A DNA stretch of 64,000 nt from Bradysia coprophila. Its lineage: Eukaryota > Arthropoda > Insecta > Diptera > Sciaridae. Position numbers and translations under genes: made by a program. The first letter of the stretch is position 1. Each line of letters opens with the position of its first letter. Below, one piece after another: positions 38,540 through 53,731 of this stretch. The DNA lies in contig NW_023503608.1 of the NCBI RefSeq assembly GCF_014529535.1, positions 4,402,001 to 4,466,000 on the forward strand, in the 5' to 3' direction. The notes under the pieces were generated by a model, which was not told the origin of the DNA, made no database searches, and worked only from the letters and a program-made list of their open reading frames with translations.

Positions 38540-38705
38540 TTGCCAAAACTGCGAACAACTTAAAAACAAGCCATCGGTGATTTTTGGTGGGTATACAGTA
38601 ATTGAATCAGGCGACCCTTCTGAGTCATTTGCAACAAACAAAAATCCTCGAAGTAATTATGTTTTCACGCCAGAAATCATGAAAAAATGGTCTGCACTAG
38701 GGTGA
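38540..38705 (+). pseudogene. Possible coding remnant downstream of the THAP relic
   Basis: One frame reads CEQLKNKPSVIFGGYTVIES, then GDPSESF, and ends YVFTPEIMKKWSALG before a stop at 38703. It has no start codon and looks protein-like in composition. It may be the 3' end of the same dead gene. Family not recognised. Confidence 0.25.
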
Positions 38706-41055
38706 CCAAAATAGTTTTTGTTGCATATCACCATCGATATAATATAGGGTAGATAAGTAATGTCAAAGTAACTTTATGCGGATAGATCACATGGATGTAT
38801 GTGTAACGTAACTTACGTTTTGAGAAAGCGCGCGAAGTAATGTCATACAAATATTTGAAAATAATTGAAACTCTGCATTTCTCAATTTCCTTTTTATCTT
38901 CGTTTTGCGTTGTGATTCGTATTTTTTGCAATTGTATGTGTGCTACATATTTCCGGAATTTCGTTCTTCGTGTCTCATTATCTACAATATATTATATCGA
39001 TGCACATCACCGACGATACGTAACGCATTTATCTGAAATTATGGTCATTGGTAGAGGTGTTGACACCGCATATGCTTATCTATAAAACATTTCGAAATTT
39101 TTGGTGTATGTGGTGCTGTAGCTATTTTAGGGGAAAATAATTCCAACTTTTGTAGAGTGTTTAAACAAATTACAATAAATAAATTAATGTTTTTAAAACT
39201 CAGTCACCACACCATTCGCAAAGTGTTGTCGTTGATACATTGCTATTCAAAGTTATTTGAACCTCTTCAAGGAACCCTTATTTCTTTCCTTATGCTAGTA
39301 TAATGCATTATATATCTCATATTTTATAAAAGATTAATCGGAATATATTAACTAGCATAGCGCTAAGTTTTGCTTATTATTTCAAATCCTTTGAAGAGTT
39401 AGATCCCCAAAGGATCACAACAAAAGATGTTACACGATGTTGAAATACATCGCGTAACATGAGTTTTGTAGCTTAAAGCTATATATTTCTCAATGAATTT
39501 TACACATAGTTTGCTTCATAATTAATAAAATATTTTAGCACAAAATTTTGCGCTGTTAGGTATATAAAGGAGTTTGATACGTATCGTCTTGTATCAAAGA
39601 CATTTATTTCGAGTTGATTAGAATTTCGCGTAGGTTAAATTTAATTATTAGAAGCATGTCTATGTCGTTAGCTTTGTGAAAGTTTTTTTTTCTTCTTGTT
39701 ATTGAGATTTAAACAAAGTTAATCGTGAACAATAAATGTACGTATACGTACAGTACAGCTGGAACAAAGAGAAAACTTTTAATATCTCATTAGTAGTTTG
39801 AGCAAACCGTTTTCAATGTTTGAATGAAAAATGTTTGCTAAGGATTAGTATTAAAAAGCAAGTATGGCCGATCGGTCGATTTATCTTCTACGCATTCACA
39901 GTGTATGTCAAAATAATATAGAAATGAGTGCGTTTAAAGAATGACTATGTTCTCCGAGACATTAGATCATACCTGTTTTAAACATTCACGTTTATCACAC
40001 TATATGTGAATTTGGTCTCCACCGCATTTCATCCATCTTGCAAAAATTGATTTGAATATTTATTTTCATCTCCCCACACCATTTTAGATCCTGATTTTGC
40101 AGTTTGTGTTCTTTTTATTTCAATTTTCATTTTCCATAATTTATTAAATGCATAGCGCAGCCGGTATCTAGTATATTTACATGTCATATCTATATAATGT
40201 AGACTGCAAAATTCCAATGAAAAGAATTATTAAATTTAACTTTTTGCATTATTTAGTCGGCGAATATTTTTTTTTCTCCCGCGTTGAAATTGAAAATGCA
40301 AATAGTAATTTGCACGTTGAAATTAATGGGCCAAATTTCGGAAAATTATTTTAATTAAATTAGAAATCATAAATTCATATGAAAACACAATATCAGGGTA
40401 AACCATATGGGGCATCCATTCAATGTGAAAATGCTCAATTATTGGGTTACAGCCATAATAAAATCACATCGAACATGCAACACGTTTTCTCTACCAATTT
40501 TCACAAAAGCAATTAAATTTTAAATTGAATTTAATAATTTCTATTAACATGAATTGCTGAATTTTACCGTACATGCCTTACACTTTCCCATTTCATGTAA
40601 TGAAATAGTTACTAGTTCGAAGTTTCACTTTATAATTGGAGTTACCAATTAAAAGTGTGTATGTGTGCTTGCATATCTACTGGTGCTAAAATATGGGATT
40701 GGTCAATAAGTGAAATTGATGGAAACACATTTAGGTCAGACGGCGAGGGTAAAGACAAGAAACTGAAAAAAATCCATGCAATCCTCGAGTTTAATGTTTT
40801 CGTCTTTTAAAAAATAAAAGGATTACAATATTGACTTACAGTTATAGGTCGACGTGAACGTGAAGGTAATGCAAATCCGAAATAACACCCAAAACCCAAT
40901 TCTCTGGTGAATTCGAGTGCAGCGCAAAGTCACTTTGCTGTAGCACCTATAATTTCAATAGAATTTTTGCTGTGTTGAAACCCTTTTACAACATTCATCC
41001 TATCATATTCACCAAACCAAACCAAACGAAATGTGACGCTGCACTTAAAAGTCTT
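38706..41055. other. Intergenic, AT-rich
   Basis: No gene or clear repeat. A small hairpin tgttacacgatgt / acatcgcgtaaca lies near 39429-39460. Confidence 0.45.
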
Positions 41056-41300
41056 AAGATGAGTACACAGTTCCTGAAATGGTTGAAAAATGACGGTCCA
41101 CTGACTGAAAAATGTATAGAATTACAATCACCAAAGTTACCAATAGCGCAGCATTTGTATACCATTAAAATATAAAGTGGTACCTTTGGCCCGTAATTGC
41201 ACACATTTTTTAAACATTTTTCAAACATTTTGCAGTCAGTGGACCGTATGCTCTTTTCAGTCATTTTTCAACGATTTTTCAGGAACTGTGTACTCGCCTT
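41056..41300. mobile_element. Foldback element of about 245 bp
   Basis: Left arm gagtacacagttcctgaaat, gttgaaaaatgac and ggtccactgactg is repeated inverted on the right as cagtcagtggacc, gtcatttttcaac and tttcaggaactgtgtactc. The right arm carries a few extra bases in the middle. Confidence 0.72.
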
Positions 41301-44300
41301 TAAATTCACACGAAACTTGCGTTCCATTTATATTGTGATTTGCATAACGTTCAGTGTACTTATACATACAATCTCCCACGCCTATATTTTTTATACCTTT
41401 CTAACCACTTCACTCAGTACCACCGTGGCATGCAATTTAAAACTCAAAATAAGATGGACGTCGAAATATTAGTCAAAATGTGTTAAATATATTAATTCAT
41501 CCAAAAGTATAAAAATTTGTCTCTTTAGGACTTATCTGATAAATCTTTTCAAGTAACTCTTAAACGTCTCTTGCTTAACGAGTGTTCGAATGTACAAGAG
41601 TTCATGCTCTGGAGTTCCGATCTTCCATAAGATGCAACTTGTTCGTTTATTGATTGAAGATGCATTTGCTAAGCCAATGCTACGTTGATTAATTTACTAT
41701 TTACTTGAATGGGAATTTGTAAGCTTCTACTACATCTGACAAAGCTCACAAAAGCTCTTTAACAACAATTAACAGCGTGCGTGCATTCACTATTCATTTG
41801 TGTCAATCATATAGCCTTTAATTACAATAATGGAGTACATCTCATTCAACTGTATGAATATCTCTTGGTACAAAATAACATTATGCTCAACACAATCCCT
41901 ACTCGTACATCAAAAATGTATATTTTTATCTGACTGAAGTTTAACAGAGAACCAATATGGTAACAAAGTGAAATAGTGAAATGCTATCATACTGCTTGCA
42001 GCTTTCCAACCAAAAAGTCTCTTTAGATTTGGTTTTAAAATGGAGGGCTCAAAGAAGCTTACTTTCTATAACATGCCCCATGCCTGTGGGTTATTTTTCG
42101 ACATGCATACAAATCACCATCACGTTATAATAACATTATATCATTCGGTTGGCACAGAGGTCTGTCTGTATCTATACTGTATAATATAGGCCAGAAGTGT
42201 GGGCAATGGCAGCGAATTGTAAGAAGCAAAAACAATATTCTCGGTGCATGCTTTTGTGTGATAGATAATAATAATACATGAATTTGTCTTTTGTGCTTGT
42301 AGCGAGAGAGGGCCACGAATTCTATGCTGTAAGTATAAGTATACGTGCTGTTTGGCAGATAGGAAAAGAGGATTGTTAGGTTGTATGTTATTTAACATAT
42401 CATGGAGTTGAGAGTGTGTCGTTCGCTGAACATGGAATAAATACTGGTAGACGTTATTTTCCATTATATTAACGTAACATTTTCTCAAAGAAAATCGTAT
42501 TTACACAACTGAATTGATAATATGAATTTTTAAAATTTTAATCTCAATATTTCCAGATTACAACATGCTCGTATGTGGTGCATGGATTATTACATTGAAC
42601 ATAAATTTATTAATTTTTCTTTTTGAAAACCTTTCGATTGGCATTTAGACTCACTGTTTGTTACGTCGACGTTCTTGTATGTAATATGTCTGAGTGGAAA
42701 GCGCCAGCACTTTATTGGTTGGTATAATTTTGTTCTGAGCATTGAATGGCGGTTTTTATTTTTTTTTTTAAATTGAATACAGCGGCGATTTTAGTTCTAT
42801 TTTTCAATTTCCATAGAATCTGTCCCTCATTTTGAATTTTCTAGCGAAGAAGAAATCCTCAACTTGTCGATGAAATTGAGGTTTTTATGTTCACCTGGGT
42901 ATATGCAACTGGTAGCTATAATTACTGGTTGGGACATTTCTCTTTTGAGAGCAGCTCAAGCCGAAGGCGAGGGATATAATCACTCAAGTCAAGTAAATAA
43001 TTTCCAGACCATTGCTTAGAGTATTTTGCTCGCGAAGACCACTGGAAACGAGTTTTAGCTCTGCTGTCATTGACGGAAAACGAGTTTCCAGGGGGTACAG
43101 CATGTAAAATCTTTTACTTCATTTGTTTTGGCATACATCTTGCGATAAAGTATGACCTTCATCATCACTGAATTATTGTTAGCGGATGACTTAGTCGTCT
43201 GCAAAAGATTAGTCAAAAAAATATATTTTTCATTCCTGAACAACTTTTTGGCTGTCAATTAGTTTGTTATTCGAGTGGGTTCAGAGACTCCCGTTTTGTC
43301 TGTGCGTTGTAATTTTTCGGTCACGTGTGTCTATCGTTTATTTGAAATAAATGTTAACAAAGTCAACATTCTTTTTCTTATTTTATTTGCGCTGACCTGT
43401 ACATTGTATAAACCTGTAAACACATAACATAAGCATCAGTACTCTCAACTCTTATATTCCAGCCACTATAACTTAATAAATATATAAAAAAACAGAACCT
43501 TATCAAGTGGAAAGGCTATTCGTGTTTCATTCAGTACACTTTTTTTATTAACTAATTAGAGTTTAGTCGAGCATTGAGAAATAAAAAAGATTACGTGACA
43601 AATGACTACGACATAAAATATTGTTCAACATGATTTTCTGAGCGCAATAAAAGGAAATGTTTGGTAGATAATCTGATTGGATAGAAAATTTAGTTAGACC
43701 AGTCTATTTTCGTTATTAATTCAGTGTGTCAACCTGGGGAGTTAACCTTTTCCAGACGACAATTTAATCTGTTAATCGACAACAGCTACCGAAAATCGAA
43801 AAAAAAGCGATGAGCTCGGACTTCATTCTTATTTGGTCATGTACAGCAGATGCGCGCTGCGAGCAAAGCGCATAGTAGGGTGCAAAAAATTGTAAGTAGG
43901 GTTCTGTATTTGGGCACGCAGATTCCAAAAAGACATTCAATCGAATGCTATCAATGAAACGATCAATTCTTCATTTAGTTTTTTTCCCGTTACAGACGGA
44001 GAGGTGTAGGAAGAAAGAGCAATAAATTGACTCGGCCACTTTGTATTTTAGTGTTTTCGGTAGGTTTAGATGGACGGTCAAAATTGTTACAAGCACATTA
44101 CAACTCAATAAATACCGTCAAATCAATCATGTTTCCCAGACTGATTTTGCAATGACAGTCTGAACGCTGAGAAATTCTAAATTATAAGTCTAATGACAAC
44201 TTAATCATAAAGGAAATTTCCATTTAAAACGAAAACCGAGAAAAAAATAGCATCCACACCATTCTCACACTTCGAATTTAATAAAAAAAATTCTTTTGTT

Positions 44301-44913
44301 CCTTTTGTGCAAGACGAAAATCTAATTTATTTTCCTTAATTTATATTTTTTATGTTCATTATGTTCATGTTTATGCTTATTTCTATTAGATATTCAAGTG
44401 ACGTCCTTATTTCTCATCCTCTTTTTTTTCTCCTCTTCTTTATATCTATATTAGGAAAGGTAACAAATTTTCTAAAAAATATGAAAGAATGCAAACACAA
44501 CGGAAATGAAATGAAAAACTGAATGTTTGAACTGCTCTTCTGCCTGTTTCCGTAAACATTGCAAACAATTATGGAAATATAATAGGAAAGCTTTTTGAAA
44601 AAATATACTAGCACCTTTTCACAACAGTCACAGTCACACAACCAATGTTGAATTTAAACGAATATTTCTCATGTCTGCCATTAAATTAAAATTTTACGAA
44701 TTCATGATTTTGTTATCGATTCAAAATATTCAGCATGAAAATGTGATATTGAAATTCTTAGAAATTCATTGACCAAGGTCAAGTGTACTTGTTTTGCTGG
44801 TGAAATGACAAATTTCAAGCCAATTGTGATATAATCTGCAAATCTTTTACTTTTTAGGTGTTCGTAGTGTGTTGACACAGAATCCTGTACTTCATTTGTT
44901 TTAAAATATATCG
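41301..44913. other. Intergenic, AT-rich
   Basis: No gene seen. Minus-strand copies of the short dispersed repeat occur near 43070-43210 (aaaatcttttacttcatttg) and 44840-44905. Confidence 0.45.
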
Positions 44914-45890
44914 CGGTGGGGTTGACCAAAACTTAAATAGAGTCGCGAGACCACCTCTGATTTTTCTTCATGTTCTTATTGAGGGACTCGAGTACTATCA
45001 GGAACCACATTCAGTTCGCGGATCCTTCCACCCGTTTCGGAGAACCGGCACTCATGGGACCGACGAGTCAATTTGAATACAGATTGTTATCACAGCGGAT
45101 AGAGGTACTAGTTCTAAGCTAATTCGTGTGAAAATGGCTCCCCCTTTGAATGGCGATATTGGTAGAGGATTCCATGCGCTATTAAACACCGAGAATGGAT
45201 TTTACAAAATTTGTGTGAATAAAAATTTATTTTTACCATCCTCAGCAAAACTTGGTCTCATCTGTTATAGACAGGTTGACTCTGTCTGCAATAAAACAAT
45301 AATGCCTGATCAGCCTGCAGTCTAAGCTATACAACGATACCATACTTGCCAAACCAGCCTCACAACAAGTATCTGTTACTACATTTTGTTTGCAGCAAGG
45401 TCACTCTACGACGAAATTTTCAATTTATCATCTATCTTCAAGTACCCGTTCCTTTAAGATGAGTGGAATTATTATCCATTCTTCATAAATAAGTGGTTTA
45501 AGTTATTTGAATCAATTCTTACATTAACACGTAGTATCTGATTTGAAGCTGACTTCGATAGCAGTTAGAGGAAATTTTCCACAAAAATATGTGGAAATCA
45601 GCTTTAACCGACTCCAGATAAACGTAATTACGTAATGTAAGAATTGCTTCAAATAACTTAAACCACTTATTTATAAAGAAAGAATTAGTCCCTCTATCCG
45701 TTGCGATAACAATCGGTATTCAAATTGACTCGTCGGTCCCGCACGGCCATGAGTGCCAGTTCTCCGAAACGGCTGGAAGGATCCGCGAACTGAATGTAGT
45801 TCCTGATAGTCCTCGAGTCCCTCAATAAGACCATGAATAAAAATCAGAGGTGGTCTCGCGACTCTATTTAAGTTTTGTTCAACCCCACCG
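44914..45890. mobile_element. Non-autonomous DNA transposon with about 190-bp terminal inverted repeats
   Basis: Outer arms 44914-45105 and 45691-45890 are inverted copies, starting cggtggggttgaccaaaact and ending gttcaaccccaccg, with roughly 90 percent identity by eye. Inside, a second inverted pair (45486-45526 and 45633-45672, starting aataagtggtttaagttatt) forms its own hairpin. No transposase frame is present; the longest frame is 65 codons. No clear target duplication was found, so the superfamily is open. Confidence 0.78.
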
Positions 45891-48800
45891 TGTACGAATG
45901 ACCGTAGATTTATCGCATAATTCTTTCGTTGATGCCAGTAACAGATGATTAACCGTTGCTAAAAGTTTGACGTGATTACATTTCCATCATGTATCATTTA
46001 GCACCTTGTCCTAGACAAAACTACACCTATTTGCACCTGTAATTTAGCTCTAATAAAAAATAAATTGTAAACGAAATTCCCGTACAGAATTCCGAAGTAG
46101 CATCATAAAGAAACTATATCCCATCATTTTTATCCCTTTAAATAGAACCAACAATCGATTCCACACATTTGTCTTATAAACCGTCTATAATTCAGTTGAT
46201 TTAACTTAACTCTCCAGTACTCTTTCATCCGAAACTAAAACAACGTCTGCTTTGGTGCACTATAAAATAACTTTGCAACAAATTTCGTAAAATTTTCCAC
46301 AAAACAAAAAAAAAACAAAAAAGGAGAGAAAAAAACGTTGAAAGAAAATCTCCCAAGCCATATATAGTTGCGATACATAAATAGTAAAGGCGAAAACCTG
46401 CAGCTAGAGTGACACTAAATTTATGGCTTGCGGTTACAAAACAAATGCAATGAAAATTGAGGGAAAAAAGCGAACCGAATGGAGTTTCACAATATACAAT
46501 TCCATGCTATGAGAGGAATGCAACTGAACCTCCTATCCATTGGATAACGTAAAACATAAAATGAAACACAGGTAGGTATATCCATTGTATACGGTATTGT
46601 TGCAAACCTGGACGTGGAAAAACCACCAAGAATCGCGAAACCGGATCTGAATCAACCACCTTCCGCAATTTCAAATAAATCGCTAGCATTATTTTTAACT
46701 TCCGTTCATAGGACTGTTGAAACTAATGAGGTATAACAAACTCATAAAAACTGAAACAGTACTGGAATTGTGGCACTTTATGTATTTTTTTGGGATTATT
46801 TTTTCCCGAAATATTTTGTTGAATGTCAGTTTTTGCAAGGATTATTATGGAGTTAACGTATGTATAGCACTTTATTCCTGGATTGCTTTTTAGCGGGTAC
46901 TTCAAACTAAAGACTTAGTTCTCAAGTAAACAGTTATGAGGTCACCGGTTAGAACATAACCAATGAGCTCAGTTAAATAACGTTGTATCAAATACTAGAC
47001 GACTCCTTCAACCTTTCCGTAAGTAAGAGTTGGAATTCGGTGATAACAACACTGAGTCGTTCTTGGGACAGGGTATTGCATCGTTAGCAATTTGTATTAA
47101 GTAATTTTGTTTCTACAGAACCAACATACACAACATATCAACATATGATGTGAATACAATTTAGATTTTCAAAGGATGAAGTAGGACTAGGTAGGAATCT
47201 GTCACTAACGGAAGGAGACGAGGACGACATGTTACAAAATCACTATTTTGAATAATCTTTATTACGTAAGGCTAGTAGAGCCAGATATCATCGCTTATGT
47301 CCTCGTCCTCGCTGTCGTCTCTTAATGGTTAATCAAAAGTCTAAAACTTCGAATAAAACTTCTTCGAAACTAATTGCACCATAATTCAATTAACATGAAC
47401 TCATACATCGTTTACTGGAAATTCCACAATGTAGCAATCTGCAATCATAGCCATGGTAGTGATGACTTTAATGTTTTACAATGCCCATTAACAACCATTG
47501 CATGCTATTACTAACTTTTGTGTTTACGGGCCATTTACCAGCCATTTCAAAACAACCCATCTATTCGAGAAAGAATATTTTCAACGATTAACAACATGTA
47601 CGAATCGAGTGTAGTAGGTTGACTTCTGTACGTACCGAACAATGTACGAATGTGTATTTATATGCAATTCGAACTGCATAATTATGATTTACAACCATTA
47701 AGCGTTGTGGCAGAGAAAGGGCATTATTAGTTTTGTTTAACGGAAAATTCAAACAAATTATGTCATTAATCATGTTTATACCACCCAATAATTTAGATTA
47801 TCATAATAAATAGTTATGTTTGACTACATTTCTGGGCTATGCTGCTACACACACACATCAGTTGAACTGGAAAATGGTATATTGTTTGTGTATTTACCGC
47901 GGTGATATTCCGAACGGCTAGTGTATTATAATATGTTTCTGCCATTATTTGTCTAAATTAGCGAAAAAGGGGTGAAATTCCGACAAATTGACTAATGTTA
48001 TGCCTGGCGTTTTGATGCAGATATATAGGTCAATGACACAGATTGAAATTATTTCAAAATTTTCAGAAAGGTGAAACAACCAAACAAGTAACACAAACGA
48101 CATCAACCCATCAATTTGCCTGCCAGAGTCCAACATGTCGCGTCGTTATCGTTGTGGTAAGACCTTAGGTTCATATCGCTAGTCGCAGAATATTATGTCC
48201 TTGTTTTGTAGTTAACAGTGATTACATCTAAATCAACAAATGTTTCCAAGAAAGTAATTGTTTAGACAAAAGAAGTAATAGATTCTGTAATCATGCTGAT
48301 GATATACTTGCCATCTGTAAATGGCTGATGAGATCGATCGATTTTTATTCAATTTCATTAAAAATATTTTCCGATTTCCCACACTGTACTACAATAGTTA
48401 TTTAATCCGCAGAGTGGCTTGTGAAGGAGGCAAAAGTATCTAAAATCGCTCTTTGGCATTCAAAAAATGATTTGCGTCGCTGTGAGGTTATTTCTCGATG
48501 AACACATTTAACGTACCAATTCAATTTTCTGCTTTTCTATGCAAATGAAATGTCTGAATGTTCAACAAAAATGTTGTCTAAATAGACGTCAAGTTCGGTG
48601 GGGGAGAGGAGGACGTGTCGCGTACAGTTGTCTGACGTTATGTCATTATTCTTTCTTTTTTCATGAACGCAACTGCTATTTATAAAATGATTAACGGTCA
48701 TCCCATCCACACTCGGCACACACACATACACACACGATGTACAGAAAAAAAATGTTTTCACCAAACAAATTTTCAATTAACATCCGAACGTTTTCCGTCA

Positions 48801-51800
48801 TTTCACATCCATAACACCACAACACACTACATAAAAAATGCTGCTGAGCAGTCTTCTTGTGTCCCTCCTCTAATATTACGTGTATGCCTAGCATATTATA
48901 ACATATCATTACGTACATTTTTATGCCACCACCGATATAACCCGAGCCAAAAGGAGAGAGGACCGAAAAAAAAGAAGCGAGGAAGCAAAGAGATAAATTT
49001 TCTAACTGATGGTTCTGTAAATTTGCGGTTCGACTAAAGAGAAATGAAATTAAGAAACTTCTTTTTTGGTTTTCTGTTCACGTTTTCCTATTGTTGTGCT
49101 GCGAATAATAAAATATTAAAACGATTTTCATGATTTTAGGCGTTTTCCGAGTAGGTTTTGGTTGCGATTCAGGTAAATGGTTTCCCATTTGCTTGGCAAA
49201 ACGATGATCGGTTATTGTTGTTCTCCGGTATATATACTGCTTGTAAGTTGTAACGTAATATTTTATTGGATGTATGGGGTTGATTTTGCGTTAACAGGAA
49301 GTTAACGGCACGGTTTAGGATATTGAGACATTGTCGATTTTACCGAAGTAAATTTGTCGTTTAACGATTTCTTCCAGCAGTCATTATTGGGCCGTAGAAA
49401 ATTTGCTATTAAAATTTCAATGTTCCCTAATTTCAAAGTGTTTTCCAACCACGTAATAAGCTGACGTCAGATGTTACATAATGTCTGTAATATCTGTGGA
49501 AGAAACTGGTATAGTCTTAGCATAATTCACATGGTAACATGGTATATGGATTATAAAGCAATGAATATTTTAACTACTACCGTGAAGTGGTGGTGTAATA
49601 AAAGTGCGTTTATCAACATGAATAAGTGTTATGATCCTATTACGTCGCCATGTACAATTGTTATTCTATTCAGCATTGCAAATAATGTTTCGTAACGAGA
49701 AGGATTATGGTTTTGTATTAGTATATATATTACTCGATTTGTTCCATATTCAGCTCGGTGAATGGCGAACGGAGTCGTATATATTTTAATCTATTTAGTA
49801 CACATGGATGCCTTAACAATACTGACAACAAGCGAGCCGTGTGCGTGCAGATGGACTCATCAAATAGTGTGCCGGTAAGGGGTAGATCATAAATTACGTC
49901 ACTCCAAAAGTGGGGGAAGATTTTTAACACCTTTTGCGGAACTGAGGGAAGGATGTGTTAAAAATACAGATAGTCTTACTCAAATTTAAATTACGAAATT
50001 TGTTTAACTAGGAAATGAGTTCCCTCCAACACGTAATGTTTTGTCAAAATTTACAGTTTACAGAGCCATTGTATTCATAAGCAAATGTCTCAGCTTTTCC
50101 AAATTTCTAAAGCTTATTTAACAAAATATGTTCCCTTTATGCATTAATTGTGGGGAATAAATCCACGTAACTACTGCTTGACTTGCATGTAAAACTTATT
50201 AAAAAGTTTAGAAACTTTCGATATATGTTTTTATTCACGACACAGCTTTATGTCAGAACGTACAGACTCGTACGAAGAGAGGGTTAAACATTTTCCGGCA
50301 ACTTCAGATGTATGACAATAACTACCAGAAGGAATTCTGCCTATAAACCATTGAGACAGTAAGCATCAACAGACTGAAATCAAATCTTTCACTTCATTTG
50401 GTTTAACAATAAAATTTTGCTATATTATTCGAAGATAAATGCAGCTCGTAGCTTTTATTTTTGTCGCTGCTGTCGATAACAGATGACTAGATGCATTTAG
50501 AACCCGCTTTATGATCCAGCTTTTTCATTTTTCTAAAGATGCTACACCATGTGCGAAATTTGAGCATGCGAGCCTTTCTGAGTTGATATAGTCGACCAAG
50601 TCTATGTGAATCGTCCATTCGTTGGAACATGTTTATATGCATAATCTCATCATGTTCAATATTTGGATTGATAGAACATAAAATTTATCTTTTGGATCTA
50701 TTCAACGGCATAGTCTGTTGTGAAAAAACATGTTAGCCGATCCGAGAAGTTTCATGTGGCGGAGCTTCTATTGACGGTTAATAATCAAGTTCGGCTGTAA
50801 GACACTTCTCAGTTTCTTCGCTATTAAACTTTCTATTTTACTTCCTCTGCTTTATGTGTCTTTATGAATTCAACATTTAATCATTTCCTTGTTCGAAACT
50901 GTTCATACCTTTATTATATCAAGATTGTCAGGCCGTGAATAATTCGATGTTTAAGTTTGTATGACTATGACCCTTTGTGCATCTACAGTTTTATTCGTAC
51001 TCACAACATATGTTGCTAATGGTTTCAGTCCACTTCCGTTCTGGGATGGATGGTCATTAGATACAACAGCGCCGGTATCAAGACCGCGGCTAACGTGTCT
51101 GGTAGAGAGGTGCATGTGTAGCCTGTTTTATTATTTTACGTCTCGTAAGGGTGTGAAATTAATCGCCTGCGATGTACATACATATACAATACAAAATTAA
51201 GTTGTTACATTGAAGCATAATGTCGGGGCATACAGTGGTAATGTTTGCATGCAATTTATTGTTTAATTCGGAAAGTTCATGCATTTTGAATTTCCAGCAC
51301 ACAGTCTGTCAACCGGATTGAAGAACGTATAATTTCTTCATTCGTGTGGAGTGTCTGAAGTAATATACAAAGTAAATCAGAAATAATTAGAATCTTTGTC
51401 CAATGTTTAACAATTCATTAATTCACATTGCATTGGGTCCTAAATATTCGAGAAATTATTATTTAATGATCTACATAACACTTACACGGTGTGTATACAT
51501 CCCAGAAATGTCAACATTTTCCATGAAGCATCGAGTACATTTTGTATTTTACAATTGTCCACTTAATTATTCAAACATTTATAACACCATTTCTTATTGG
51601 ATGCAGTGCGGTGTTGTACCACCTAGTATTTCGTTTGCATTTCATCACATGCTATGTATGGTTATTAAACAATAGGATAATGATGCCCGAAGACAATTGC
51701 ACAATTCTGATGATGTCGACGATGCATAACTGGTGCCACTGGTAGAATTGTGGGAAAATAACTCTCTTTTGCTCCACGTTGTGTTGCCTTAAAGTAGTTT

Positions 51801-53731
51801 CCATGGGCATTAAAAGGGTGCAACGAAATGAAGGGCTTTTGAAATGTGTCCTGCAGAAATGAGAGGTTTTGCAGCTCCTTTCTAACATGAAGTTCGAACA
51901 ATTGATTCGGGTTTCAGGGTTTTCAGAGCAAGAAAACGATTCAGTCTCCCGATTCGACTCTTTTTTTTCAAAGCAGTTATTGGTAAATGGATCAGGTTCA
52001 GAAGCTCGAAATGAAGACGCACATTGAGTCAAGTCAAGTCAGAGCTCTCTCCCTCTTTTGTGACATACTCTGTTGTAAGATACATATCACTCGGATACTC
52101 AACACTTTTGCACAAAAAATCGATCCACCCTACGACAATCATATTTTATGCGTTTAGGTTAAAATTACATGTTGACCATGCGAAAAGATATTTTCATGAC
52201 AAGGAAACTGAGGATTTTACAGATCATGATGAACGCTTGAACTGTGGACTTATGTTTTGATATAAATTTCGGATGTGCTCTGGATTTGCAAGTGAATACA
52301 GTTTGATGTCTGTAAACCAATGTGAATAAGCTGTAGCAGCATTTCTATTAAATAAATAAAGTTTCAACCATATTCTGAATTTGCTGAATGGTTTCAGTTG
52401 TAATGTGTACAGTACACACAGTGATAGCTCAATGATATCGCATGGAATTATTGTTTCGGTTAATTGTTGTTCTTGTTGTTATTTTAATGCTAAAATGGAT
52501 GGGAGTTTTTAAATGCTCCTGCTAAAAGCTCATTGAAAAGTGGGTAGAACCAAATGAATAATTTGTTTTAATTGTTTATTCTTCCAGTTCATCCTATATT
52601 ATAACATTAATATCTATCTATGCTTTTAAAGTGAGGTAATACAACTGCGTTTTACAACCAACCACTTTTGAAATGATTTTTTGATGTCTACTCTTACTCT
52701 TATGTTGTTTTTCATAACAACGCGGGATTGTTTACTACCGAATATTTATCACCTTCCATTATATTTATAGCATCTATTCCGAACACATTTCTTACCCTTC
52801 TTGATATCAACAGATTTTTAATTCATCACGATCTTTAAATTTAGTCGTATACATTTCGCACATCACGACCTTTTCTCTTAGCATGTACCTTTTGTTTAAC
52901 AATTTTTTTCTCTTCTAATGACCCTTTCTAATAAATGAGTAATATGTCGGCAACGTAAGTAGGCAATTCTAGTCAACATAAGTTAGCGTGTACGTTGATC
53001 TACTACGTGTTAATGGAAATAATGCGAAAGAACTTCTGTGACTTGTTTGTTAATATAGGTAATCGAGACACGTCCCATTTAAAAATACACCGCCTCTGTA
53101 ATACACCTTTTCCATAAAAAAAAAATATTTTATTCAGATTATTATCTGTAATTACGGCACGGACTCTTCCCCCCACACACAAACCATATCTATTTTTGGC
53201 AAAGTCCAGAAATTATTTCACTTTTTCTTTTCAATTTACTACGTGTCCGAAACTTTCTCGTATAATGATCTAATAAACGTGAACATTTGAAATCATTTTC
53301 GTGAAAAGAGACAGAGAATTTTGACTTATTATTTATGAGTTAAACATAAAAACAAAAATGATAAAATGTAAGAAATAGTCACCGCTTTTCGTTCCGAAAA
53401 GATTATTCGTACGATTTCGAGGAACTTTTTTTGGTCACGTAGTGCAAATTTTAAATTATTTCTGGTTGTAGATGTGGTACAAAAAAGATCCCTATTATTA
53501 GCGGAGTCTTGATTCGTCGTCTATAACGATTCCATTGGGTTGGGACGGACTATAGAGGGGGTTTAGCGTTAACGTTAAGGCTTAACTTAATTGGTCGAAT
53601 ACGTAGGGTTATCGTAAAACATTTAATCGTTAAGCCCAAAAAATTGTGGCTCTTGGAATAAGAACTCATCAAGCTCTATATGTGTCTCGGTTTTAATCGT
53701 TCATCGACGTCAATATTTCGGTGCGAGTCAA
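45891..53731. other. Long intergenic stretch
   Basis: No gene supported over 7.8 kb. It contains simple AC-rich runs (48716-48735), fragments of the short dispersed repeat (about 48235-48325 and 50380-50490), and an imperfect gacgaggac inverted pair near 47215-47325. It could be intronic or regulatory DNA of a gene outside the window; nothing in the sequence decides this. Confidence 0.45.
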